NCBI GenBank assembly: GCA_964538505.1
Contig: CAZIDY010000009.1
Span: forward strand, 32,976 to 96,975
From: Zeimonas sp964538505
GTDB taxonomy: Bacteria > Pseudomonadota > Gammaproteobacteria > Burkholderiales > Burkholderiaceae_E
Direction: 5' to 3'
DNA: 64,000 nucleotides
Shown here: one piece after another, positions 44,726 to 54,550 of the stretch
How the letters are laid out: each line of letters begins with the position of its first letter
Position numbering within the stretch: position 1 is the first letter of the stretch
Translations under genes and position numbers: made by a program
The notes under the pieces: generated by a model
Database searches by the model: none
Told to the model about the DNA's origin: nothing
What the model saw: only the letters and a program-made list of their open reading frames with translations

Positions 44726-46006
44726 ATGAGCATTGTTGCAGTCGTCGGTCTCGGTTACGTCGGTCTTCCTTTGGCGGTTGAGTTCGGCAAGGTGTTCGAA
44801 ACGATCGGCTACGATCTGTCCGCTTCGAAGATCGAGCACTTCCGCCGGCACGAGGATCCCACGGGAGAAGTTTCGGCCGACGACTTCGCCTCTGCGAAGC
44901 GGCTGCACGTCACCGACGACCCCGCCGAGCTCGCGCGCGCCGATTTCCTCGTCGTCGCGGTGCCGACGCCGGTCGACATCGGGCATAAACCCGACTTCTC
45001 TCCTCTGGTATCAGCGAGCCGTACCTGCGGCCGCCACATGAAGCGCGGCGCGACCGTCGTCTACGAGTCCACCGTCTACCCCGGTGCCACCGAGGAGATC
45101 TGCATCCCGGTGCTCGAGGAGAGCTCGGGGATGAAATGGCGCGAAGACTTCCACGTCGGCTATTCGCCCGAGCGCATCAACCCGGGCGATCGCGAGCACA
45201 CGCTGGCGCGCATCGTGAAGGTCGTCTCCGGTGACGACGCCGAGACGCTCGAGCGCGTCGCCGAGCTGTACGGCACGGTCGTGCAGGCGGGCGTGCACCG
45301 GGCGAGCAGCATCAAGGTGGCCGAAGCGGCGAAGGTCATCGAGAACACGCAGCGCGACCTGAACATCGCGCTGGTGAACGAGCTGGCGTTGATCTTCGAT
45401 CGCGTCGGCATCGACACGCACGAGGTGCTGAAGGCGGCGGGAACGAAGTGGAATTTCCTGCCGTTTCGACCGGGGTTGGTCGGCGGGCACTGCATCGGCG
45501 TCGATCCGTACTACCTGACGCACAAGGCCGAGATGCTCGGCTATCACCCGCAGGTGATTCTCGCCGGTCGGCGCATCAACGACGGCATGGGTGCGTTCAT
45601 CGCGCAGCGCACCGTACGCGAGATGGCGGCGGCGGGCTTCGGGATCAAGGATTCGCCGGTGATCGTGCTCGGGCTCACGTTCAAGGAAGACGTACCTGAT
45701 CTACGCAACTCGAAGGTGATCGACGTCGTTCGTGAGCTGCAGAGCTATGGCGTGAAGGTGCACGTGCACGATGCGGTCGCCGAGGCGGACGAGGCGATGC
45801 ACGAGTACGGGGTGAAGCTGGAAGCCTGGGACGCGTTGCCGAAGGCGGCGGCGGTGGTCGTGGCGGTGTCGCACGCGCAGTATCGCGAGCTGGGGGTCGA
45901 GGCGATCGCTGCGAAGCTGCAGCCGGGGGCCGTGTTCGTCGACGTGAAGACGTCGTTCGATCCCGAGCGCGTCGCGCGGGCGGGGATGCGCCTGTGGAGG
46001 CTGTGA
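44726..46006 (+). CDS. tviB: UDP-N-acetylhexosamine dehydrogenase, TviB/WbpO-like
   Basis: A 426-residue nucleotide-sugar dehydrogenase starting MSIVAVVGLGYVGLPLAVEF (NAD motif GLGYVG). The catalytic Cys256 is in LVGGHCIGVDPYYLTHKAE, and the FKEDVPDLRNSKV signature is that of the TviB/WbpO group. It oxidises UDP-GlcNAc or UDP-GalNAc to the uronate. Paired with the downstream epimerase it would give UDP-GalNAcA, as in Vi antigen synthesis. The start used lies 87 bp inside the longer open frame and fits the family N terminus. The 144-bp divergent spacer to the transglycosylase shows no strong promoter. Confidence 0.9.
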   Translation: MSIVAVVGLGYVGLPLAVEFGKVFETIGYDLSASKIEHFRRHEDPTGEVSADDFASAKRLHVTDDPAELARADFLVVAVPTPVDIGHKPDFSPLVSASRTCGRHMKRGATVVYESTVYPGATEEICIPVLEESSGMKWREDFHVGYSPERINPGDREHTLARIVKVVSGDDAETLERVAELYGTVVQAGVHRASSIKVAEAAKVIENTQRDLNIALVNELALIFDRVGIDTHEVLKAAGTKWNFLPFRPGLVGGHCIGVDPYYLTHKAEMLGYHPQVILAGRRINDGMGAFIAQRTVREMAAAGFGIKDSPVIVLGLTFKEDVPDLRNSKVIDVVRELQSYGVKVHVHDAVAEADEAMHEYGVKLEAWDALPKAAAVVVAVSHAQYRELGVEAIAAKLQPGAVFVDVKTSFDPERVARAGMRLWRL

Positions 46007-46062
46007 GCGGCAGCGCGGGCGAAGATGCGCCTGTGGACGCCGTGAGCGGCGGCGCGCGTGAA
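45985..46062 (+). repeat. Imperfect 39-bp tandem duplication at a gene junction
   Basis: A unit starting GATGCGCCTGTGGA occurs at 45985 and again at 46024, a 39-bp (13-codon) period. The first copy spans the end of tviB and both GTG candidates of the epimerase gene; the second copy lies inside the epimerase's poorly conserved N-terminal extension. It gives two near-identical start contexts. Confidence 0.7.
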
Positions 46063-47148
46063 CATTCCACGCGAGCGCACGACGGATCCGGGTCGAATTC
46101 TGCGCTGCTCGACGGCGTCGATCGGCGTTGGCTTGTCACCGGTGCGGCCGGGTTCATCGGCTCGAATCTCGTCGAGACGCTGCTGCGCGGCGGGCAGCAG
46201 GTGGTCGGCGTCGACAATTTCGCCACCGGGTTCCGGCGCAATCTCGATGAGGTGCGCACGGCGGTCGGCGAGGGCGCCTGGAAGCGGTTTCGCTTCGTCG
46301 ACGGGGATCTTTGCGACGAGGCGGTGTGCCGCGATGCGGTCGGCGGCGAGGGTGCTTCCTCTGTCGACGTCGTGTTGCACCAGGCGGCGCTCGGTTCGGT
46401 GCCTCGCTCGATCGAGCAGCCGCTGCGCTCGTTCGCGGCGAACGTCGACGCTTTCGTGAAGCTGCTCGACGAAGCGCGTCGCGCGGGTGTGCGTCGCTTC
46501 GTCTACGCGTCATCGAGTTCGGTGTACGGCGATCACGAGGCGCTGCCGAAGCTGGAGTCGCGGGTCGGACGGGTGCTGTCGCCGTATGCGGCGACGAAGG
46601 CGGCAGACGAGCTGTTCGCGGATGTCTGGGCGCGCACCTACGGGATGCAGTGCGTCGGGCTTCGCTACTTCAATGTGTTCGGCCCTCGGCAGGATCCGGA
46701 CGGGGCGTATGCGGCGGTGGTGCCGAAGTGGGTTTCGGCGCTGCTGTCCGGCGAGCCGGTGTGGGTCAACGGGGACGGGCTGACGAGCCGGGATTTCTGC
46801 TACGTGGCTAACGCGGTGCAGGCGAATCTGCGGGCTGCGCTGGTTGCGGCGTTACCTTCGGCGCACGAGGTGTTCAACGTGGCGGTGGGCGAGCGCACGA
46901 CGCTGCTGGAGCTGTTCGAGGCAATCCGGCGCGCGGTGGTGGCGGCGGATCCTGGGTTGTCGGAGCGGGTGGGTGGTGTCGACCCGGCATTCCGCGAGTT
47001 TCGTGCGGGGGATGTACGGCACTCGCTGGCGGATGTGGGCCGTGCGCGCGAGGTGCTGGGGTACGCGCCGACGCATGATGTGGAGCGCGGGCTGCGCGAG
47101 GCGATTGGGTGGTATCTGGGGTTCGTGCGCGGGGTGGGGGCGGGCTGA
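45994..47148 (+). CDS. UDP-HexNAc 4-epimerase, TviC/WbpP-like
   Basis: A 384-residue SDR epimerase/dehydratase-family protein. After an unusual Ser/Gly/Ala-rich extension of about 43 residues come the Rossmann motif VTGAAGFIGSNLVE, LHQAALGSVPRSIEQP, YASSSSVYGDHEALPK and YAATKAADELFADVWART (YxxxK catalytic pair), followed by RYFNVFGPRQDPDGAYAAV. It interconverts UDP-GlcNAc/GalNAc forms or their uronates. A GTG start with GGGGA in front is used; a GTG 9 bp later overlaps the tviB stop. The extension arose at least partly from a 39-bp tandem duplication. Confidence 0.88.
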   Translation: MEAVSGSAGEDAPVDAVSGGAREHSTRAHDGSGSNSALLDGVDRRWLVTGAAGFIGSNLVETLLRGGQQVVGVDNFATGFRRNLDEVRTAVGEGAWKRFRFVDGDLCDEAVCRDAVGGEGASSVDVVLHQAALGSVPRSIEQPLRSFAANVDAFVKLLDEARRAGVRRFVYASSSSVYGDHEALPKLESRVGRVLSPYAATKAADELFADVWARTYGMQCVGLRYFNVFGPRQDPDGAYAAVVPKWVSALLSGEPVWVNGDGLTSRDFCYVANAVQANLRAALVAALPSAHEVFNVAVGERTTLLELFEAIRRAVVAADPGLSERVGGVDPAFREFRAGDVRHSLADVGRAREVLGYAPTHDVERGLREAIGWYLGFVRGVGAG

Positions 47149-47235
47149 GGCTGCGCGGACGCCCGGCGAGGCACGCACGCTCGGGGGGGCACGCACGTCC
47201 AACGAGGCACGCACGCCCGGCGACGACGACGGTTC

Positions 47236-47317
47236 GGGCTACAAAACGAAGCGTTCCTGTTCGTGGAATCGATTCCACGAGCGGGAATGCTTGAAAAAGT
47301 AGCCCCGAGTGTGCGGA
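47236..47317. repeat. 82-bp palindromic repeat, copy 1
   Basis: It is centred on a perfect 20-bp palindrome TCGTGGAATCGATTCCACGA at 47261-47280, inside inverted arms of about 21 bp that pair with few mismatches. By eye it matches copy 2 at 48184-48265 in about 66 of 82 positions without gaps. A partial third copy lies at 47332-47360. It resembles intergenic REP/BIME-like elements and could fold as a long hairpin in RNA. Confidence 0.75.
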
Positions 47318-47331
47318 CCGGCTGTGCAGCC

Positions 47332-47360
47332 TCGATTCCACGAGCGAGAACGCTCGAAAA
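47332..47360. repeat. Half copy of the palindromic repeat
   Basis: The bases CGATTCCACGAGCGAGAACG continuing into CTCGAAAA reproduce the right arm of the repeats at 47236 and 48184, without the left arm. The rest of the 366-bp gap up to the antitoxin gene holds short direct repeats of GGCACGCACG near 47170-47215 and a GC-rich stretch, with no ORF I would support. Confidence 0.6.
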
Positions 47361-47472
47361 TCCGCCCCCCAGCCGGGGGCTTCAATCCGTGCGTCGCGCC
47401 CACGCGATCGCGTTCGTCACGTCTTCGTCGGTAACGCCGAGCCACTCGCTCTTGAACCATCATATCGTCGTC

Positions 47473-47484
47473 TCTCAATTGAGA
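47473..47484 (+). promoter_or_regulatory. Probable operator of the toxin-antitoxin pair
   Basis: A perfect 12-bp palindrome TCTCAATTGAGA lies 31 bp before the antitoxin ATG, directly followed by GATACACT, a possible -10 element. RelB/DinJ-type antitoxins repress their own promoters by binding such palindromes. GGAGAGC at 47504-47510 is the likely ribosome-binding site. Confidence 0.5.
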
Positions 47485-47515
47485 TACACTAAAAAGACTC
47501 ACCGGAGAGCAATCG

Positions 47516-47857
47516 ATGGCTGCGCAGAGTTCGATGTTGCACGTTCGAGTAGACGAACAGCTCAAGCAGGAAGCCACGGAGATACTGGCGCGATTCGGTC
47601 TCACTGTCTCCGACGCGGTGCGTATTCTGCTCGCTCGTGTGGCTGAGGAGGGAGGGCTACCTGCCGGCTTGACCGTCAATCCACGTGCTTACGACGAGTG
47701 GTTTCGTTCGAAGGTCGCGGAGGCGCTGGCGGACACTCGGCCGGCGATGCACCATCACGATGTCATGGACGAAGCGCAAGCGCTGATCGACAAGAAGCGT
47801 CATGCTCGTGCTCGAATGGAGGGAAGCGGCCCGCGCCGACCTGCTCGCGATCGTTGA
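47516..47857 (+). CDS. RelB/DinJ-type antitoxin
   Basis: A 113-residue protein whose N-terminal half is the ribbon-helix-helix DNA-binding fold: SSMLHVRVDEQLKQEATEIL and FGLTVSDAVRILLARVAEEG, the DinJ/RelB pattern. The longer C-terminal half (from about residue 55) should wrap the toxin. It represses its own operon with the toxin and neutralises it. The 3' end overlaps the toxin start by 56 bp, which couples the two genes. The last 15 residues (ARARMEGSGPRRPARDR) are translated from the overlap and look constrained by the toxin frame. Confidence 0.85.
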   Translation: MAAQSSMLHVRVDEQLKQEATEILARFGLTVSDAVRILLARVAEEGGLPAGLTVNPRAYDEWFRSKVAEALADTRPAMHHHDVMDEAQALIDKKRHARARMEGSGPRRPARDR

Positions 47858-48092
47858 CTACGTGTCTGAAGACAGCCCCGATGCTGCGCAGCGGCTGAAG
47901 GACGAGATCGACGAGAAGGCCTCTCGACTGCTGGAGCACCCAAAGCTGTATAGGCCTGGCCGCGTACGTGGCACGCGGGAGATGGTCGTGCGATCCAACT
48001 ATGTCGTCATCTACTCCGAAGACAAACGTGCAGTAACGATTCTGCGCGTGCTCCGCGTAAGGCAGCAATGGCCGCCGCACGGACCTTCATAG
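47802..48092 (+). CDS. ParE/RelE-family toxin
   Basis: A 96-residue basic protein with the ParE/RelE fold sequence: LEWREAARADLLAIVDYVSE, ASRLLEHPKLYRPGRVRGTR and YVVIYSEDKRAVTILRVLRVRQQWP. The final LRVLRVRQQWP resembles the C-terminal strand of YafQ/ParE-type toxins. It either cleaves mRNA at the ribosome or inhibits gyrase; sequence alone leaves this open, with the VRGTREMVVRSNYVVIY strand favouring ParE. It is partnered with the overlapping antitoxin. Confidence 0.85.
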   Translation: MLVLEWREAARADLLAIVDYVSEDSPDAAQRLKDEIDEKASRLLEHPKLYRPGRVRGTREMVVRSNYVVIYSEDKRAVTILRVLRVRQQWPPHGPS

Positions 48093-48183
48093 GCGCAGTA
48101 AGCGTCCGCGCGCGTTGAACGCGGGTGCGAGCGCCTCGGGGCTGACGCGTCAAGCTGCAGAGTGGCTTGGCGCTAAACGCGTT

Positions 48184-48265
48184 GGGCTACAAAATGAAGC
48201 GCTCCCGCGCGTGGAATCGATTCCACGTGCGAGAACGCTCGAAAATGTAGTTTCAAACGTGCGGA
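48184..48265. repeat. 82-bp palindromic repeat, copy 2
   Basis: It has the same 82-bp element as copy 1 in the same orientation, with the perfect core palindrome CGTGGAATCGATTCCACG at 48210-48227. Together the copies bracket the toxin-antitoxin cassette. The remaining bases between the toxin stop and prsT contain nothing else I can name. Confidence 0.75.
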
Positions 48266-48300
48266 GGCTGCAGCCCCCGCGTGCAGTCTGATTGGGCGCG

Positions 48301-51078
48301 TCAGTCCAGCTTCGCCAACAGCGCCTTCGCCGACTCCGCCACAGTCCCCTCCGGCGTCGTCTTCAGCAGCGTCTCCAGCTCGCTGCGCGCGCCCGGCTTG
48401 TCGTCGAACTTCACCAGCGCCTCGGCCAGGTGCAGCCGCAGCTGCGCGCTCGTCGGCGCCAGCGACACCGCCTCGCGCAGCAGCTCGACGCCCTTGCGAT
48501 CCCCCTTGGCAACGAGAATCGTGCCGTAGGTGTCGATGACCGCGGCCGACTTCGGCGCCGCTTCGTAGGCGCGACGGCCGTAGTCGACGGCGCGCTCGTC
48601 CTTCAGTTCGTGCAGCGCCCAGGCGGAGTTGTTCAGCGCGATCGCGTTCTTCGGCTGCTGCTCGAGGACGACCGCATATTGCTCGAAGGCCTCTTTCCAC
48701 TGCTTGCGCGCGGTCTGCGATTCGCCGGCGAACATGCGCAGGTTGAGGTCCGCAGGCTGGGTACGGATCCAGTCGCGAAGCATCTTGTCGGCCTGGGCCT
48801 CCTGCTTGCCGGCGAGCAGCGCGCGATGCAGCTTCGAGCCGACCGGCAGCGTCGGTTGTTCCGCGAACGCCGCGCGATACTTCGTGATTGCTTCCGGCAG
48901 CTTGCCGCTGGCCGCTTGCACGTCGCCTTCGAGCATCAGGCCGGCGACCTTTGTCTTTTCGTTCGCGGCCATCTGCGTGCCGATGCGCAGCGCGTCGTCT
49001 GCGCGGCCCTGCTGCAGCAGCACGCTCGCCGCGGCCACTTTCGGTTCGACCGCGTCGGGCGCGATCTCCGTGGCCTTGCGGAAGCTCGCCAGCGCGGCAT
49101 CGCGATCGCCGCCCGCCAGCTGCGTTTCGCCGATGCGGAACTGCGCGAGCGCAGCCTTCGGGTTCACGCGCAGCAGCTTCTCCCAGGTGGCGATCGCCTG
49201 CGTGGGCTGCTCCGACTGGCGGAAGGCGAGCGCGAGCTGGTCGAGGATGCGCACGTCGGTGGCATTGCGGTTCGAGGCTTCCTGCAGCATCGGAATCGCG
49301 TCTTTCGGCTTGTTCGTCTGCATCAGGTAGCGCGCCGTTGCCAGGATCGGCAGCACTGCATCGGGGTTGGCTTCGCGCGCGCGCTTGAGCTGGCCGAGCA
49401 CCTCGTCGCGCGTGCCGCCGGTGCGCGCGGTGAGCACCGCGAGCGCGACGCCTGCCTGCGGGTTCTTCGGGTCGGCAGCGAGCAGCGTCTCGTAGCGCTG
49501 CCGGGCGTCGCCCGGCCGCCCGTCACGGAGGTCGAGCGTCGCGAGGTTCGCGGCGGCGGCGAAGAACTTCGGGTCGGTCTGCGCGGCCTTCTCGAAGGCG
49601 GCGCGTGCGCCGGCGAGGTCGCCCCGCGCGGCGAGCACGCTGCCGCGCAGGTTCGACGGCAGCGCACTGGCGGGCGGCGCCTTCTTCTCGAGGCGATCGA
49701 CCGCCTCGAGCGCCTTGTCGAACTCGCGGTTGCGCATCAGCGTGGTGATCAGCGCGACGTCGGCCTGCAGGTTGCCGGCGTCGAGCTCGATCGCTTCCTC
49801 GAGCTCCTCGATACCGGTGGAGGTGTCGCCCGATGCGATGTGCGACAGCGCCAGACCGGTGCGCGAGCGCGCGTTGTCGGGCGAGAGGCTCGAAGCGCGC
49901 TGGAAGTAGCCAGCGGCTTCTTTCGCCTGGTTCAGCTTCAGCGCCGCTTCGCCGGCAATCGCGAGCAGCGTTGCGTCCTCGGGATGGCGCTGCAGGCCCG
50001 GGTGCACCGCGTCGAGCGCGCGCTGCGGCTCGTTGCGCTTCAGGAGGGTGGCGCCGAGCACGCGGAAGCCGACCGGATTCTGCGGCAGGCGCTCGATGAG
50101 CTGGCGCGAAAACTGCTCGGCCGACTCGAGTGCGTTCGCGCTCAGGCTCAGGCCGGCCGCCAGGCCTACTGCCGGCAGGTAGTCCGGCGCCAGGCGCAGC
50201 GCTTCCTGCACTTCCTCGCGCGCGGCGTTCAGATTGTTCTTGCGGCTGTGCACGAGCGCGGTGAGGTAGTGCGTGATCGGCGACCTCGGTGCGAGCCTGC
50301 GCAGATGGGTGGTCTCGCGCTCGGCGGCTTCGAGGTCGTTCAGCTCGAGCGCAATCGACGCCAGCTTCGCGCGGCTCGCAACGTCGTTCGGCCGTTGCTC
50401 GATGAGCTGCGTCAGCGATTTGCGGGCAGCGTCGAAGTGCCGGTCAGCGATGTCGAGGTCGGCCTTCAGGCTCAGCGCGTCGGTGGAGTCGGGCTCGTCC
50501 TTCAGGATCTGCTCGACCGCGGCGCGTGCGCCCGGCCGGTCGGTGCCTGCCTGCAGCAACGCGAGCGAGACCTTCGCCGGCGTGTGATCGCTCTTCGCGG
50601 CCAGTGCCGCCTCGAAGGCCTTGCGCGCTTCGTCGTTCTTGCCCAGCTGCAGTTGTGCGCGGCCGACCGCAGTGCGGATGCGCGCATCGGCGAGCGCGTC
50701 GCCGGTGGAGATATCCTTCGCTTCGTCGGCGACCTCCTGCGCATCGCCGAGCGCGAGCATCGTCTCGAACAGCGCCGGCTGCACCTGCTTCGGGTCGTAG
50801 CCGAGGTCGCGTGCGCGTCGCAGCTCCTTCTCGGCGAAACGCAGGTCGTTCGACTGCCGATGGATCTCGCCGAGCAGGAAGCGCGCTTCGGCGTTCGTCT
50901 CTTCCTGCTGCAGCAGGTTCTTCAGGTGGATCTCGGCGCTGCGCGGGTCGGAGGCACGGATCGAATCCTGCGCCTTCGACAGCAGCGAATCGGGAGTTTC
51001 GTTGCCCGAGCAGGCCGAGAACGACAGTGCGACGAGCGACGCGCCAAGCGTGCGCAGCAACGGAACGGGGAGCTTCAT
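48301..51078 (-). CDS. prsT: XrtA/PEP-CTERM system TPR protein PrsT
   Basis: A 925-residue lipoprotein: signal MKLPVPLLRTLGASLVALSF with lipobox FSAC, followed by some 20 tetratricopeptide repeats through the whole chain. Examples are NAEARFLLGEIHRQSNDLRF, PLSGFxxxxx-like units, LPAVGLAAGLSLSANALESA and KNAIALNNSAWALHELKDER. Length and layout match PrsT, the TPR protein that accompanies prsK and prsR in exosortase A genomes. It is thought to act as a periplasmic or outer-membrane scaffold for export. The ATG lies 22 bp downstream of the prsR stop, so prsK-prsR-prsT form one run. Confidence 0.92.
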   Translation of the reverse strand: MKLPVPLLRTLGASLVALSFSACSGNETPDSLLSKAQDSIRASDPRSAEIHLKNLLQQEETNAEARFLLGEIHRQSNDLRFAEKELRRARDLGYDPKQVQPALFETMLALGDAQEVADEAKDISTGDALADARIRTAVGRAQLQLGKNDEARKAFEAALAAKSDHTPAKVSLALLQAGTDRPGARAAVEQILKDEPDSTDALSLKADLDIADRHFDAARKSLTQLIEQRPNDVASRAKLASIALELNDLEAAERETTHLRRLAPRSPITHYLTALVHSRKNNLNAAREEVQEALRLAPDYLPAVGLAAGLSLSANALESAEQFSRQLIERLPQNPVGFRVLGATLLKRNEPQRALDAVHPGLQRHPEDATLLAIAGEAALKLNQAKEAAGYFQRASSLSPDNARSRTGLALSHIASGDTSTGIEELEEAIELDAGNLQADVALITTLMRNREFDKALEAVDRLEKKAPPASALPSNLRGSVLAARGDLAGARAAFEKAAQTDPKFFAAAANLATLDLRDGRPGDARQRYETLLAADPKNPQAGVALAVLTARTGGTRDEVLGQLKRAREANPDAVLPILATARYLMQTNKPKDAIPMLQEASNRNATDVRILDQLALAFRQSEQPTQAIATWEKLLRVNPKAALAQFRIGETQLAGGDRDAALASFRKATEIAPDAVEPKVAAASVLLQQGRADDALRIGTQMAANEKTKVAGLMLEGDVQAASGKLPEAITKYRAAFAEQPTLPVGSKLHRALLAGKQEAQADKMLRDWIRTQPADLNLRMFAGESQTARKQWKEAFEQYAVVLEQQPKNAIALNNSAWALHELKDERAVDYGRRAYEAAPKSAAVIDTYGTILVAKGDRKGVELLREAVSLAPTSAQLRLHLAEALVKFDDKPGARSELETLLKTTPEGTVAESAKALLAKLD

Positions 51079-51100
51079 GACAGTGCTTCCGGGGAGCGGG

Positions 51101-52453
<1,353 letters not shown>

Positions 52454-54544
52454 TCAGACTCCTGCAACTTCCGCTTCGGACAGGGCCGGATCGGAAACCA
52501 GCGGCAACCGGATGCGGAACGTTGTTCCCGATCCTTCGCGGCTTTCGACCTCGAGCGATCCGCCCAGCTCACGCACGTACTCCCGGCTCTCGAAAGTGCC
52601 GATGCCCATTCCGTGCGTCTTCGTCGACGAGAACGGGCGAAAGAGCCGCGTGCGGATGAATTCCTCGCTCATACCCTGTCCGTTGTCCTCGACTTCGATC
52701 AACGCCCGATCTCCTTCCGGGCGTGCGCGAACCCGGATGATGCCCGAAGCAGCACTCGCGTCCGCTGCGTTCTGCAGCAGGTGTCCGATCACCCGTTCGA
52801 GGCGATCGGCGTGTGCGAGCACCGAGCGTTCGGCGAGTGAAGCATCGACCTCGAGCGAGGGCTCGGGCTGCAACCCGCGGCGCTGGGCGATCGCATGCGA
52901 GAGCGCGTCGGCTACGCGCACCGGCGCCGGCTGCTCGACCGGGCGCGCGCCCACACGTAATTGAAGCAGCAAGCCCTGCATGCGTTCGATGACGTTTTCC
53001 ACGGTTGACAGCATGTCCGCCTGGAACTCCGGGTTGTCTCGATGACGCTGTGCATTGCGCAACATCAGCGAGAGCTGCGCGACGAGGTTCTTCAGGTCGT
53101 GCACGACGAAGGCCGACATCCGGTTGAACGATTCGAACTGCTGGGCCTGCACCAGCTGCTCTACGGCGCGCTGTACGCCGAGGTAGCTCGCCGCCTGTCG
53201 CGCCGCCGCCTTGAGCAGGTCGCGCACCTCCCAGTCGAGCACGAGCGGCGCGAGCGGGCGCTCGAGCAGCACCAGGCCCAGCAGCTCGCGCTCGAGCATC
53301 AGCGGCACGATGAGCCAGCCGGATTCGTGTGCGGTGAACGCCGGCGGCAGCGCGAGACCGTCGTAGCGATCGCGCTGCGTGCGCCATTCGTCGATCTCGA
53401 TGACCCACTCGCGCTCGGCGAGGAAGGCGATCAGCGGTTCCGTGTCTGCGAGCGGATCACGCGGGCCGTGGTAGTTCAGCCGCGCCACGCAATGCAGTTC
53501 GTCGCCTTCGCGCAGCCACAGTGCGCCGCCGCGGCTCTCGACGGCGTGCGCGAGCGCGCTGAGCGCGCGTTGCGGAAGGCCGTTCGCGGCTGCTTCGCCG
53601 TCGTGCATCGACAGCGCGCTCGTCAGGCGCAGCCACTGCTCGCGGTAGTCGAAGCGATACGAGAAGAAGTGCTTCGACAGGAATACGCGCAGGCGCGCCC
53701 GCACCGTACCCGACATCAGCACGATCAGCAGGCCGAGCGCGCCGCCGAAGAGCACGAGCGTCTGCGCGATCGCGCCCCATTGGCCGCCGAAGAAGCGCAC
53801 GTAGTAGCCGACGCCGGCGAACAGCAGCAGATATGCGCCCGCACCGAACAGTGCCGCCGAATGGAAGACCACCGATCGCGAGACGGCGATGTCGAGCTTC
53901 CACTGCGGATTGCGCGCCGCGGAGACCGCGATCAACGGGACCAGCAGCGCATTGGCGAAGCCGCGCGCGACCCACCACGACGGGTTCACCTGCGAGAACA
54001 GCATCGCGTCGCTGTAGAGGAGCAGGTCGAAGGCGAACAGCGCGGCCAGCGCAATGGCCAGGTACTTCAGGCTCCAGCGGTGCTCGGCCATCGTATTGCG
54101 GTACACCTGCTCGAGGCAGACGAGCCCGGTGACCGCGAGCAGTGTCTTTACCGTGAAGGCGAGCTGCGTGCGCGCGTCGAGGAAGTCGGTGGCGATCGAT
54201 ATGGCAGCCAGGACGGCGACGAGCACGAGCGCACGACGCCGCGTGCGTTCGAGCGGGTCGTCGTCGGCATGCGCAGCGGCGGTGCCGCCTAGCAGGTGCA
54301 ACAGCAGGACGATCCACGCGACGCTGCGGGCCGCCTCGAGCACGCTTGCGACGGAGAGCGCCGGCGGCCAGGGCACGAGCACCAGCACGAGCGTGCCGGC
54401 CCACAGCACCTGCACGACGACGGCGACGAGCAGCAGGCGGCCGGCGGTGCTCGCGCTGCGCCGTGCGGTGACGAGCCCGGCAAGCAGAAGCCAGGCGACC
54501 GCGGCCGCACCGAAGCTCGCGAGCCCCAGCGAGCGCAGCTCCAT
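52454..54544 (-). CDS. prsK: XrtA/PEP-CTERM system histidine kinase PrsK
   Basis: A 696-residue sensor kinase. The N-terminal 290 residues hold about eight to ten hydrophobic helices (sensor), followed by a GAF-like region near 310-460 (LVLLERPLAPLVLDWEVRDL). The histidine is His482 in FVVHDLKNLVAQLSLML, and the ATPase domain carries NAADASAASG (N box), VEDNGQGMSEEF (G1) and HGMGIGTFESREYVRELGGS (G2). It phosphorylates PrsR. The kinase belongs to the PrsK family by architecture and by its position directly before prsR. Confidence 0.93.
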   Translation of the reverse strand: MELRSLGLASFGAAAVAWLLLAGLVTARRSASTAGRLLLVAVVVQVLWAGTLVLVLVPWPPALSVASVLEAARSVAWIVLLLHLLGGTAAAHADDDPLERTRRRALVLVAVLAAISIATDFLDARTQLAFTVKTLLAVTGLVCLEQVYRNTMAEHRWSLKYLAIALAALFAFDLLLYSDAMLFSQVNPSWWVARGFANALLVPLIAVSAARNPQWKLDIAVSRSVVFHSAALFGAGAYLLLFAGVGYYVRFFGGQWGAIAQTLVLFGGALGLLIVLMSGTVRARLRVFLSKHFFSYRFDYREQWLRLTSALSMHDGEAAANGLPQRALSALAHAVESRGGALWLREGDELHCVARLNYHGPRDPLADTEPLIAFLAEREWVIEIDEWRTQRDRYDGLALPPAFTAHESGWLIVPLMLERELLGLVLLERPLAPLVLDWEVRDLLKAAARQAASYLGVQRAVEQLVQAQQFESFNRMSAFVVHDLKNLVAQLSLMLRNAQRHRDNPEFQADMLSTVENVIERMQGLLLQLRVGARPVEQPAPVRVADALSHAIAQRRGLQPEPSLEVDASLAERSVLAHADRLERVIGHLLQNAADASAASGIIRVRARPEGDRALIEVEDNGQGMSEEFIRTRLFRPFSSTKTHGMGIGTFESREYVRELGGSLEVESREGSGTTFRIRLPLVSDPALSEAEVAGV

Positions 54545-54550
54545 GGAAGG

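Noticed and set aside
47160..47360. CRISPR-like repeats near the GGCACGCACG units and palindromes
   Set aside because: The repeats are short and irregularly spaced with no unique spacers, and no cas gene is present.
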